DNA from: an uncultured Lachnospiraceae bacterium
Lineage (GTDB): Bacteria; Bacillota; Clostridia; Lachnospirales; Lachnospiraceae
Direction of reading: 5' to 3'
NCBI GenBank assembly: GCA_910583965.1
Contig: CAJUAE010000089.1
Coordinates: 1,800 to 14,045 of the forward strand
DNA: 12,246 bases
Position numbers and translations under genes: made by a program. Positions 1-7,233 of this stretch are shown one piece after another (within the stretch, counting starts at the first letter, position 1; each line of letters begins with the position of its first letter). The notes beneath the pieces were generated by a model, which did not search any database, was not told the DNA's origin, and saw nothing but the letters and a program-made list of their open reading frames with translations.

Positions 1-13
1 GGGAGGTAAGATT

Positions 14-631
14 ATGGCAATAACAGGTGTAAATAATTATACAACATATGCAAATTACTACACTCAAAAAAAACCAAAGGACAGTTCTGAAAATGCAAAA
101 AATCCAACAGAACAGCAAACGGCAGAAAAAACACACAGTAATACTCGTGAGTATAGAAATTATCTGACAGAAAAATATAAGTGCTTGAAAAGCACTGAGT
201 ATTCTGCGGAAATAAACGGTTCTCTTTTGTCAAAAGCGTTAGGAGATGAAAAGACATCAGAATGGTTGGAATACAATCTGTCTTTGTTACCAAAAGTATT
301 TGATAATTTGAAATCGGCAGCGTCAGCATGTGGTAGTAAGATATTAAGTTGCAATATCAGTATCAATGGATACGATGATATAACTACAGAAATGGTTGGT
401 CGGTTTGAAGCTGATTCAGGAACAGAAAAAACAAGAGAAGAATTGCAGGAAAGAATTAAGAAGATAAGAGAAGAAAAGAAAGAAGAGGAAAAGAAGGCGG
501 AAGAAAGAAAAATAGAGGATGGGAAGTTAGAAGAACAGCGATTAGATGAAAATATGAAGTTATCATTTGATTCGGGTATCGTTATTGCTGATACTATGAC
601 AAGAAGAAATAGCTTTGACCAGAAGATATAG
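14..631 (+). CDS. Hypothetical protein with charged C-terminal helix (DUF6033-like)
   Basis: A 205-residue protein whose start is fixed by GGGAGG at positions 1-6, seven bases before the ATG. It has no signal peptide or membrane segment, so it should be cytosolic. The N-terminus (MAITGVNNYTTYANYY) and general layout remind me of DUF6033-type proteins of Lachnospiraceae; that assignment is from memory and tentative. Residues about 20-45 are polar and low in complexity, 50-135 look like a mixed folded domain with two cysteines, and 137-180 are extremely rich in Lys, Glu and Arg, predicting a long helix or coiled coil. The gene lies 51 bases upstream of the bacteriocin-like precursor with no clear terminator between, so read-through into the RiPP cluster is possible. 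No role in peptide maturation is known to me; it may simply be a neighbour, related in style to the cytosolic proteins encoded further right. Confidence 0.75.
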   Translation: MAITGVNNYTTYANYYTQKKPKDSSENAKNPTEQQTAEKTHSNTREYRNYLTEKYKCLKSTEYSAEINGSLLSKALGDEKTSEWLEYNLSLLPKVFDNLKSAASACGSKILSCNISINGYDDITTEMVGRFEADSGTEKTREELQERIKKIREEKKEEEKKAEERKIEDGKLEEQRLDENMKLSFDSGIVIADTMTRRNSFDQKI

Positions 632-682
632 AAATGCCAATGGCTTTTACTATATAAATACATAAGGAAGGAGGAAACTACA

Positions 683-877
683 ATGAAACTTGGTAAGAAG
701 AATACAATGGAAACAGGTACTTTTATGGCATATGCTTGCTCATGTACTTGCTGGTGTGCTTGCAAATGCAATAATTGCCATAGCATTGGAACTGCAAACG
801 GGAATCAGATTGCAACAAATGCTGAATATTCTACTACGGGATCTCAAAGTAGGGGTACTTTGTTGCTGCTTGGTTAG
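683..877 (+). CDS. Cys-rich RiPP precursor peptide, CLI_3235-like (CcpM substrate)
   Basis: A 64-residue peptide preceded by AAGGAGG at 668-674 (eight bases before the ATG). Residues 1-18 form a short leader (start MKLGKKNTMETG), followed by a cluster CSCTCWCACKCNNC in which Cys 19, 21, 23, 25, 27, 29 and 32 occur, six of them strictly every second residue. Residues 33-64 contain no Cys and are Gly/Asn/Ser/Thr-rich, ending in LLLLG, so a follower region is likely. The MxxLGKK-type start and alternating Cys match what I recall of the CLI_3235 family of bacteriocin-like precursors that accompany radical SAM maturase CcpM, and a ccpM gene follows. The mature structure is not known from sequence; thioether crosslinks are an inference. 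A second open frame from base 690 overlaps it but lacks its own ribosome site. Confidence 0.9.
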   Translation: MKLGKKNTMETGTFMAYACSCTCWCACKCNNCHSIGTANGNQIATNAEYSTTGSQSRGTLLLLG

Positions 878-899
878 AATTGAGTAATTTCAATTGGGT

Positions 900-927
900 A
901 AGGCTTTGCTGAAATCAGTAAAGCCTT
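900..927 (+). promoter_or_regulatory. Hairpin between precursor and ccpM (attenuator or RNA-stabilising element)
   Basis: AAGGCTTTGCTG (900-911) can pair with CAGTAAAGCCTT (916-927) around the four-base loop AAAT, giving a 12-bp stem with a single G.U pair. It lies 22 bases after the precursor stop and 15 bases before the ccpM ribosome site. It is not followed by a T run, so it is not a canonical strong terminator. Its position fits a partial terminator or a 3' stabiliser that makes precursor mRNA more abundant than the enzyme mRNA, as in many peptide operons. The structure is visible; the function is inferred. Confidence 0.7.
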
Positions 928-954
928 ATGTACTATTTACACAAGGAGAACTAT

Positions 955-2385
955 ATGACAATATCAGAATCAAATATACATATTTTAGAATTATATAACC
1001 AGTATTTTATGTATGATGTTGCTACCAATGCAATTTTTTCAATTACAAAAGATATGTGCAAATTTCTTTTGTTCAATCAAAAAGGCAGGGAAATGGAGGT
1101 AACGGGTGAATTAAAAGATGAACTTGAATATTTGACAAATTCGGGCTGCTTACGACCAGCAAATGAAAACGTTATTGTTGAGCATTTTGAAACATCATTA
1201 TTGGAGAGTTTATATGAAAATAACCTGAATACTATTATATTGCAGGTTACACAAAACTGCAATTTAAGATGCCAGTATTGTGTTTATTCAGGTAGCTATA
1301 TAAATAGGGTTCATAATAACAAAAGAATGTCCGTGAAAGTTGCGAAGCAGGCTATAGACTTTTTGGCAAAACATTCTATGAACAGTAAAGAAATATCCAT
1401 AGGGTTTTATGGCGGAGAACCGTTGCTGGAATTTTCACTGATACAGGAGGCTGTGGACTATGCGGAGAGGATATTTATAGGGAAAAGAATTCTTTTTAAT
1501 ATGACCACCAATGCAACCTTGCTGAATATGGAAACTGCAAAATATCTGTATGATAAAAAATTTAATATTACCATAAGCTTAGACGGACCAAAAGCGACTC
1601 ATGACAGCAACCGTATATTTGCGAACAGCAATAAGGGGACATTTGATACGATAATGCAGAATCTGGAACAAATTAGGAAAGAGATACCGGACTTTACAAA
1701 AAACATAGGATTTAATGCGGTTATAGATTTGAAACAAAATGTAGCCTGTTCAAGTGAGTTTTTCTTAAATTATGAAACTGTTAAAGGCATGAATGTTGCT
1801 TCAAGTTATATTAATCCGATTAGTAAAAAAGATGCAGAACCAGTTAATCCAGAACTAATAGCCATATCCAATTATGAAATTTTTAAGACGTATTTGTATG
1901 CGTGCAATAAGGAACTTTTTACCAGATTTAAGCCTACTTTATATAGCAGTGAGGTAGCTTCACTGAGACAAGTTATTAAAGAGCGGTTTGTCGGAATGCA
2001 GATGAATGATGAAAAAATAAGTCCGGGGGGACAATGTCTTCCGGGAATACAGCGTTTCTTTGTTACAGTGGAAGGAAAATTTTTTTCGTGTGAACGGGTA
2101 GATGAGGAATCGAGCGAATTATGTATAGGCAGCCTGGAAAGCGGGTTTGACTTAGAAAATGCCAAAAAGATTTTAAATATAGCAAAGATAACGGAAAAAG
2201 AATGTAGTGCATGTTGGTGCTATAAAATGTGTTCCCAGTGCGTGGCAAAGGCTGGTGAAGATGGCAGAATAGAAGCATCTAATCGCTTGAAATGGTGTGA
2301 TCAGTCAAGAAAAAATGCTGAAGAATTCATAAAAAATTATATTGTACTAAAGAGTTTTGGCTGTGATTTCGAGGGAGGAGTATAG
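955..2385 (+). CDS. ccpM: Radical SAM/SPASM peptide maturase CcpM (Cys-rich peptide)
   Basis: A 476-residue radical SAM enzyme expected to modify the adjacent Cys-rich precursor, probably by radical chemistry at residues in or next to the Cys cluster. The cluster-binding motif CNLRCQYC has Cys 102, 106 and 109, and the GGEP motif for SAM binding follows (FYGGEPLLEF). The C-terminal SPASM region carries Cys 361, 379, 390, 417, 420, 422, 426, 429 and 448, enough for two auxiliary Fe-S clusters, beginning with GGQC and FFSCER. Residues 1-95 probably hold the substrate-recognition part. I start at ATG 955 because AAGGAG (943-948) is correctly spaced; an in-frame ATG at 928 directly abuts the hairpin and has no ribosome site. 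The gene is four bases from the next one. Family identity (CcpM, recalled as TIGR04068) rests on gene order and motifs; the exact bond formed is unknown. Confidence 0.92.
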   Translation: MTISESNIHILELYNQYFMYDVATNAIFSITKDMCKFLLFNQKGREMEVTGELKDELEYLTNSGCLRPANENVIVEHFETSLLESLYENNLNTIILQVTQNCNLRCQYCVYSGSYINRVHNNKRMSVKVAKQAIDFLAKHSMNSKEISIGFYGGEPLLEFSLIQEAVDYAERIFIGKRILFNMTTNATLLNMETAKYLYDKKFNITISLDGPKATHDSNRIFANSNKGTFDTIMQNLEQIRKEIPDFTKNIGFNAVIDLKQNVACSSEFFLNYETVKGMNVASSYINPISKKDAEPVNPELIAISNYEIFKTYLYACNKELFTRFKPTLYSSEVASLRQVIKERFVGMQMNDEKISPGGQCLPGIQRFFVTVEGKFFSCERVDEESSELCIGSLESGFDLENAKKILNIAKITEKECSACWCYKMCSQCVAKAGEDGRIEASNRLKWCDQSRKNAEEFIKNYIVLKSFGCDFEGGV

Positions 2386-2389
2386 AAAT

Positions 2390-3451
2390 ATGAATATTGT
2401 TGTTTATCCATATTCGGCTGAGCAAAGCTATATTAAAGCATATAGGGAACTATTTAATTACAATATTGTACGTTTCATGTGCTGCAATGGTATTCTGCCG
2501 GTAAACTTTGAAAATTGTGCAAATGAAATTTGTACTTTTAATGATTATAGTGAGGGCAGGATTCAGTCTGGTGATTTTGAGACATTTTGCATTATTGATA
2601 AGGTTCCAGATGAGAATGAGCTTTATCGTATAGCTGAATATATGTGTTCAAATGGAAAAGATATTATATGTACTGAGGAAGAATACCTTCCCCAAATAAG
2701 AGGGATTTGCGAAAATTATCAGGTAAAATTGCTGGAAATTGATTATGAAACGGTAAAAATAGCAGAAAAAAACTGGAATAATACCTCTGAGATATTGAAC
2801 ATAGATGTACCCATTGTTGCTGTCATGGGAATTGGTCAGAATGTGCAAAAATTTAATCTGCAACTATATCTTAGAAAAAACTTCATTAATAAAGGATATA
2901 AAGTTAGTCAGATTGGAACAAAGAAGATAAGTGCGCTGTATGGATTTCATTCATTACCCGACTTTTTGTTCAATAACGAATACTCAGATATAGACAAAGT
3001 TTATGCACTTAACAGGATGATTAAAAATATTTCTATTGAAGAGAAGCCGGACGTTATCCTTTTAGGTATACCAGATTCCATAATTGCGTTAAATAATAAG
3101 CACCGTTTCAGCTTCGGGCTTTATGCTTATGAAATGTTTAATGCAGTACAGCCGGACTTTGTTATAACATCATTGATGGCTAATGAGGATTATAATGACG
3201 ATTTTTACGCTGAAATATCAGAAATGGCAAAATATAAATATAATGTTAATATAGATGCGTATTTTGTATCGCAATTTTGTCCGATATCTAATTCAGTGTG
3301 GTCAGAAAAATTAACATATGGTTATCTGCCGCACCTGAAGATTCCGGAAAGCAGGTATATGGTTTATTCTGCGGAAGATTTAAAGGAAAACAGTTTTTTT
3401 GAACAAGTGGAAAGAAAATTATTGTTATACGGAAAATATGAACAATTTTAA
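2390..3451 (+). CDS. Peptide maturation system protein, TIGR04066-like
   Basis: A 353-residue cytosolic protein starting MNIVVYPYS, translated from GGAGGAG at 2374-2380, which lies inside the end of ccpM, so the two are translationally linked. The opening beta-strand and overall shape match the clostridial 'peptide maturation system protein' family I recall as TIGR04066, found only beside CcpM-type systems. Residues about 138-330 look like an alpha/beta domain: IVAVMGIGQ near residue 142, then LRKNF and GYKV, then PDVILLGIPDS near 220 and PDFVITSLM near 262. A classical Walker A is absent although the GIGQ turn sits in a similar place. The C-terminal half of the subtilase two genes downstream repeats these landmarks in the same order. 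Biochemical function is unknown; helper or scaffold in maturation is the best guess. Confidence 0.82.
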   Translation: MNIVVYPYSAEQSYIKAYRELFNYNIVRFMCCNGILPVNFENCANEICTFNDYSEGRIQSGDFETFCIIDKVPDENELYRIAEYMCSNGKDIICTEEEYLPQIRGICENYQVKLLEIDYETVKIAEKNWNNTSEILNIDVPIVAVMGIGQNVQKFNLQLYLRKNFINKGYKVSQIGTKKISALYGFHSLPDFLFNNEYSDIDKVYALNRMIKNISIEEKPDVILLGIPDSIIALNNKHRFSFGLYAYEMFNAVQPDFVITSLMANEDYNDDFYAEISEMAKYKYNVNIDAYFVSQFCPISNSVWSEKLTYGYLPHLKIPESRYMVYSAEDLKENSFFEQVERKLLLYGKYEQF

Positions 3452-3461
3452 AGGAGGACAT

Positions 3462-3716
3462 ATGGACAAGGAAGCAATAAAAGAATGGATTAAGCAGTAT
3501 ATTGAAAGTACAATTCATCTTACGATAAGTGAAGAAATAAGTCTGCTTGATCTGGGAAATGGACTGTTGCCCAGAGATTTACTACAGCTTTATTTTGCAG
3601 TAGAGAAACATTTTGGAATAAAATTTGAGGAACGGAATGTTTTGGACGAAAGGTTTGATTATCTGGATAATATGGTTGGGGCGGTATATGAAAAACTTGA
3701 GAAGCAGCAGAGCTGA
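3462..3716 (+). CDS. Acyl-carrier-related protein of the peptide maturation system, no attachment serine
   Basis: An 84-residue helical protein read from AAAGGAGG (3450-3457) with the ATG at 3462; the longer upstream frame overlaps the previous gene and is discarded. The pattern ISLLDLG followed by a helix and then VEKHFGIKFEE matches helices II-III of acyl carrier proteins. In true carriers a Ser follows DLG by about three residues and bears the phosphopantetheine arm; here the stretch reads DLGNGLLPRDLL, with no Ser and about two extra residues, so no prosthetic group is expected. This fits the 'acyl carrier-related' family (recalled as TIGR04069) that travels with CcpM. It probably works as a protein-docking module rather than as a thioester carrier. 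The next gene begins six bases after its stop. Confidence 0.82.
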   Translation: MDKEAIKEWIKQYIESTIHLTISEEISLLDLGNGLLPRDLLQLYFAVEKHFGIKFEERNVLDERFDYLDNMVGAVYEKLEKQQS

Positions 3717-3721
3717 GATGT

Positions 3722-5116
3722 ATGGAAATGAAAAAAACAGAAATAGCAATACTTGACAGTGGAATAGATGAAAATATACTTGCATTATACGGATTGTACG
3801 ATGTTATTCAACATAGCGAAGGACATACTGATGACAATGGGGATTTGTTTATGCATGGAACAAATTGTGCCATTATCATAGGATGGAACTGTGCAAATGT
3901 ACGGTTATACAGTTACAAGATCCTTGATGGCACTGGCAGGGGGGATGTGTCTGCGCTGGAATCTGCTCTCAGATGGTGTTTGTCAAATGGTATAAGACTT
4001 GTTAATTTGAGCTTTGGGACAACGCATTTTAAGGATAAAGGTAAGATTCTGCGGACAATAAATCATTATGCCAACAGAGGGCTTATAATTGTGGCGGCGA
4101 CAGCAAATAGTGGTTATACAGCGTATCCGGCATCTTTTTCGAGTGTAATTGGTGTAAGAACTGCTGATGCCTTTGGCACTGATGATGAAAGTCTGTGTAA
4201 TAGAGGTGTTGATTTTACTGCTCCTTCACAACATGAATTCCAGCTGGCAGACAAGCGTATATTGCTTCAAAGGAATAACAGCTATGCGGCACCATATGTT
4301 ACGGCAATGATAGGGCAGCTATTGGCAATGAAGGAAGATGCGAATGTATGGCAGATAAAGAAACAGCTTTATTTAAAGGCTGGAAAGGATTGTGTGCAGT
4401 ATGTCCCTGACTGGATAGAGAACGGGTGGATATTCCAAAATAAGTTAATCAGTAAAGCAGATGTTTATTTTGATGTGGTCAAAGAAGCAGAAAATGCAGA
4501 TACAGTTATATTATATGATGGGAATGAAGTGGAGAAATACAATGATAAGCATATTGTTTATCTTGGGCGGGAAACGATAGAAGAACCGGATACGCAGTAT
4601 TTTTTTTGGAGCAGAAAAAACAGGGAGACACAAATTGAACGTTCAAGGGAGAAAAATGAAAATATTAATATACCAGTTATTATTTTAAGGCTTGACAGTG
4701 GGCAGGATGTTATATGGTGGCTGACGGAATTAAGGAAATGTTTTGAAGTAGAAGGGTATAATGCCTATACTGTTTCATCAGAAACGGAAAGTGTGTTATA
4801 CTATTTAGAGTATATCCCATTGGATGCGGATACTTGCGTTAGAAATAAAATAGTTGATTTTATATATTGGCAGACGTATTATAATCAGTCAGATTTAATT
4901 GTCTGTGGAATTAAAAAAAATGAGAAAGATATTTTTAACGGATATGCGGAAATATTAATTGAAATAGAAAACAGGGGAGAAAAGACAGATATAGTGGTTT
5001 ACTGTGATGGAATAAAAAGAACACAAATTTGTTTTGAAGCTATTGGGGAGAAGGAAATTAGAGAAGTGTATAATTGTCTGATTGTATTTTTGACGGAGGA
5101 TGAAGATGAGCAATAA
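3722..5116 (+). CDS. Subtilisin-like (S8) serine protease with extra C-terminal domain
   Basis: A 464-residue protein with a compact subtilase domain at about residues 5-235. The triad is complete: Asp12 in AILDSGID, His45 in MHGTNC, Ser187 in NNSYAAPYV; Asn129 (TANSG) supplies the oxyanion hole. There is no signal peptide or propeptide, so it should act in the cytosol, most simply on the leader or follower of the modified Cys-rich peptide. Residues about 315-440 form a second domain (PVIILRLDSGQ, ELRKCF, EGYNA, SDLIVCGI) resembling the C-terminal domain of the TIGR04066-like protein in this operon. The start is uncertain: ATGs at 3722 and 3728 are both possible and no good ribosome site precedes them, so coupling to the carrier-like gene is likely. 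The 3' end overlaps the ABC gene by 11 bases. Confidence 0.9.
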   Translation: MEMKKTEIAILDSGIDENILALYGLYDVIQHSEGHTDDNGDLFMHGTNCAIIIGWNCANVRLYSYKILDGTGRGDVSALESALRWCLSNGIRLVNLSFGTTHFKDKGKILRTINHYANRGLIIVAATANSGYTAYPASFSSVIGVRTADAFGTDDESLCNRGVDFTAPSQHEFQLADKRILLQRNNSYAAPYVTAMIGQLLAMKEDANVWQIKKQLYLKAGKDCVQYVPDWIENGWIFQNKLISKADVYFDVVKEAENADTVILYDGNEVEKYNDKHIVYLGRETIEEPDTQYFFWSRKNRETQIERSREKNENINIPVIILRLDSGQDVIWWLTELRKCFEVEGYNAYTVSSETESVLYYLEYIPLDADTCVRNKIVDFIYWQTYYNQSDLIVCGIKKNEKDIFNGYAEILIEIENRGEKTDIVVYCDGIKRTQICFEAIGEKEIREVYNCLIVFLTEDEDEQ

Positions 5117-6800
5117 GGCAGCATTAAAAAGATTGTTTATGCTGTTGGAAGATTATAAAAAAATAATTGCTTTCATTCTATGCTGCCTTCTTATATCAAC
5201 GGGATTAAATATGTGTATTCCGTTATTGAGCAGGAGAATTATGGATGATGGATTCATAGGAGGAGATAAGGAGTTACTGGTAGAATTGGTGGTGAGTTCC
5301 TTCTTCATTTATATGGTCATAGCAGTTATCGACATTATAAAAGAAAAAAAGCGTGTGGATATAGCAGCAAACATACAGTATTTTTTGTCAGAACAGTCAT
5401 TTAAACATTTGATGAAGATAAAAACAGGATATTTCAGCAATAAGAATTATGCGGAAATATTGAATAATATAAATATGGATATTGGCAATATGGCATCCAT
5501 TGCGGATAATGGTGTATTTTTTGTATTAACTCAGGCATTTAGTGTGGCAGGCGGAATGATTGGACTTTTTATATTGGATTACAGAATGGCACTGGTGGTG
5601 ATTTTTTTTATTCCCATAAAAATTTTTATGATGAAATACTTTGCAAAAAAACGGAAACTTATCATGGACGAGTATATTGCAGAGAGCGAAAAATATGCCG
5701 GATGGTTTGGGGATACTGTTGGAGGCGTAAGGGAAGTTAAAATATTTGGGATATTGGGAAACAAATGTGAAGAATTTGCCGGCAGACAGACTTCTGTAAT
5801 CAGTAGGCAAAAGAAGATGAATATGCTCACGCAATGGAACGGACTTACAGATAATGTCATGGTACATCTTCTGCTCACCATTATATATATTATTGGCGCA
5901 AATCTGGTATTTGATATGCGGCTTTCTGTCGGAAGTGTATTTGCCTTTATTACATATAGTGTATATGTCACGGGACCTATATCTGCAATATTGAACATTG
6001 GATATTTACTATCAGGTATCATTCCCTCGACTAAAAGATATTATGAGTTTATGGATATGGAGGAAGAAAATGATGGGAACCAGACGTTAGTGCCAGAGTT
6101 TGGTGACATAGAGTTTCAACAGGTATCATTTGCATATCATAATGATAAGCCAATATTAGAAAACATAAATCTTATTTTTCCAAAAGGAAGTAAAACTGCC
6201 CTGATTGGTAAAAATGGTTCCGGGAAAAGTACAATTATAGATTTACTTCTTCGGATGTATACGCCAACAAAAGGAATGATACTTCTAGCGGGAAATGAAA
6301 TATTAAATATTTCATTGGATGAATACAGAAATATGTTTTCGGTGGTAAGTCAGGACATATATCTTTTTAATGATACCATTCGCAATAATATTAGTCTGTA
6401 TAAACAGGTAGAGGACAAATTGATATTGGATGCCTGCAAGGATAGCGGATTATCTGAATTTATTGAGGCTGTTTCATTAGATTATATGGTAGGACAGAAT
6501 GGCACAATGCTTTCTGGCGGACAGAAACAGAAAATAGCGCTTGCCAGAGCGTTGATTCATGATCGTCCGATTGTGGTATTTGATGAGGTAACATCGAGCA
6601 CGGATGCCTGTTCAGAACAACAGATAAATGCATTGCTGCATACCAGGCTTAAATATAAGACAGTAATCGTGATAACGCATAAAGAGGAAATTTTAAATGA
6701 AATGAATCAAGTTGTGATATTGGAAAGCGGAAAAGTTAATATATTTGGGGAATGTGAAAACGTAAAAAAGAGTAAATACTGGATGAATCTTCATACTTAA
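5106..6800 (+). CDS. ABC transporter, fused permease and ATPase (peptide exporter)
   Basis: A 564-residue half-transporter of the exporter type. About six hydrophobic segments fill residues 15-310, then a nucleotide-binding domain has Walker A GKNGSGKST (368-376), Q-loop VVSQD, signature LSGGQ (469-473), Walker B ending FDE (Asp493, Glu494), and H-loop His525. All catalytic residues are intact; it should act as a homodimer. There is no N-terminal C39 peptidase domain, so it does not cut a leader itself; the subtilase encoded just upstream is the natural substitute. I start at ATG 5106 because GGAGG at 5095-5099 is six bases away, whereas the in-frame ATG at 5100 touches it. The likely cargo is the matured Cys-rich peptide, inferred from context. 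It is the last gene before a strong terminator. Confidence 0.93.
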   Translation: MSNKAALKRLFMLLEDYKKIIAFILCCLLISTGLNMCIPLLSRRIMDDGFIGGDKELLVELVVSSFFIYMVIAVIDIIKEKKRVDIAANIQYFLSEQSFKHLMKIKTGYFSNKNYAEILNNINMDIGNMASIADNGVFFVLTQAFSVAGGMIGLFILDYRMALVVIFFIPIKIFMMKYFAKKRKLIMDEYIAESEKYAGWFGDTVGGVREVKIFGILGNKCEEFAGRQTSVISRQKKMNMLTQWNGLTDNVMVHLLLTIIYIIGANLVFDMRLSVGSVFAFITYSVYVTGPISAILNIGYLLSGIIPSTKRYYEFMDMEEENDGNQTLVPEFGDIEFQQVSFAYHNDKPILENINLIFPKGSKTALIGKNGSGKSTIIDLLLRMYTPTKGMILLAGNEILNISLDEYRNMFSVVSQDIYLFNDTIRNNISLYKQVEDKLILDACKDSGLSEFIEAVSLDYMVGQNGTMLSGGQKQKIALARALIHDRPIVVFDEVTSSTDACSEQQINALLHTRLKYKTVIVITHKEEILNEMNQVVILESGKVNIFGECENVKKSKYWMNLHT

Positions 6801-6819
6801 CCTGAACTCACAAAATTTT

Positions 6820-6860
6820 AGTCTGCACTTAGCATAGAAATGTTAAATGTAGACTTTTTT
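6820..6860 (+). terminator. Intrinsic terminator of the RiPP operon
   Basis: The arms 6820-6835 and 6840-6855 form a stem of up to 16 bp with two G.U pairs and one C/A mismatch around the loop AGAA, running straight into six T residues (6855-6860). It begins 19 bases after the ABC transporter stop, marking the end of the maturation operon. Confidence 0.9.
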
Positions 6861-7233
6861 AATAAAATAATTGTTTGGCTATTAATAATTAGTGAATTAA
6901 GACGATATAGTATATATGATATCATAAAATGATAAACGATATTAATTTAAGATTATTATTGGCTACGTATGATTGCTATTTTTGCTCATTGAGCGGGAAT
7001 GATTGCATTTTGGCTTGTGTATTGATATTTACTAATATATTCATTATTACTTTGATGGCTAAAATCATAATTATTGACAGTAAAATGAATAGACAAAGAT
7101 TGTGATTTCTAAATAGTCGAAGTAATATTTGAAATAGTAGCAGTAAATTGCGTTATTTTTGGGAGGAGATGAAAGCATATGTAAAAATATCAAAGAGTGT
7201 AGGATTAAATTGATTTACAAGGAGGAATTTTTG
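6861..7233. other. AT-rich intergenic region before the second operon
   Basis: About 370 bases with no supportable gene. It must carry the promoter of the downstream operon. A perfect TTGACA at 7074-7079 is a possible -35 box, but no good -10 hexamer lies 16-18 bases beyond it, so I do not call a promoter. A perfect 12-bp palindrome lies at 6915-6926. A strong ribosome-site-like GGGAGGAG (7161-7168) precedes ATG TAA (7179-7184), a start codon followed at once by a stop. The real ribosome site for the next gene is AAGGAGG at 7219-7225. Confidence 0.6.
6915..6929. repeat. Palindrome TATGATATCATA; core repeated downstream of the second operon
   Basis: TATGATATCATA is a perfect palindrome in the intergenic region. 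The 14 bases ATGATATCATAAAA (6916-6929) recur exactly at 11485-11498, just after the last gene of the second operon. A regulator site is possible, but in such AT-rich DNA chance is a serious alternative. Confidence 0.35.

Noticed and set aside
160..786. Long minus-strand open frame opposite the first protein and the precursor
   Set aside because: No ribosome site, low-complexity composition typical of the antisense of a Lys/Glu-rich gene, and overlap with two well supported plus-strand genes.
690..887. Open frame overlapping the precursor, giving a hydrophobic 65-residue peptide
   Set aside because: It lies in another frame of the Cys-rich precursor gene; the ribosome site is better placed for ATG 683, and the precursor frame matches a family consistent with the adjacent maturase.
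5526..6022. Two minus-strand open frames inside the ABC transporter
   Set aside because: Antisense shadows of a gene with all catalytic motifs intact.
7074..7079. TTGACA as the -35 box of the second operon
   Set aside because: No acceptable -10 hexamer at 16-18 bases; the promoter could be anywhere in the region.
6861..7158. A second small precursor peptide or RNA gene in the intergenic region
   Set aside because: Only very short frames without ribosome sites, and no tRNA-like or riboswitch-like structure could be recognised by eye.
7169..7213. Possible 14-residue leader peptide starting at ATG 7169
   Set aside because: The ribosome-site-like sequence ends only one base before this ATG, and the peptide has no composition suggesting attenuation.
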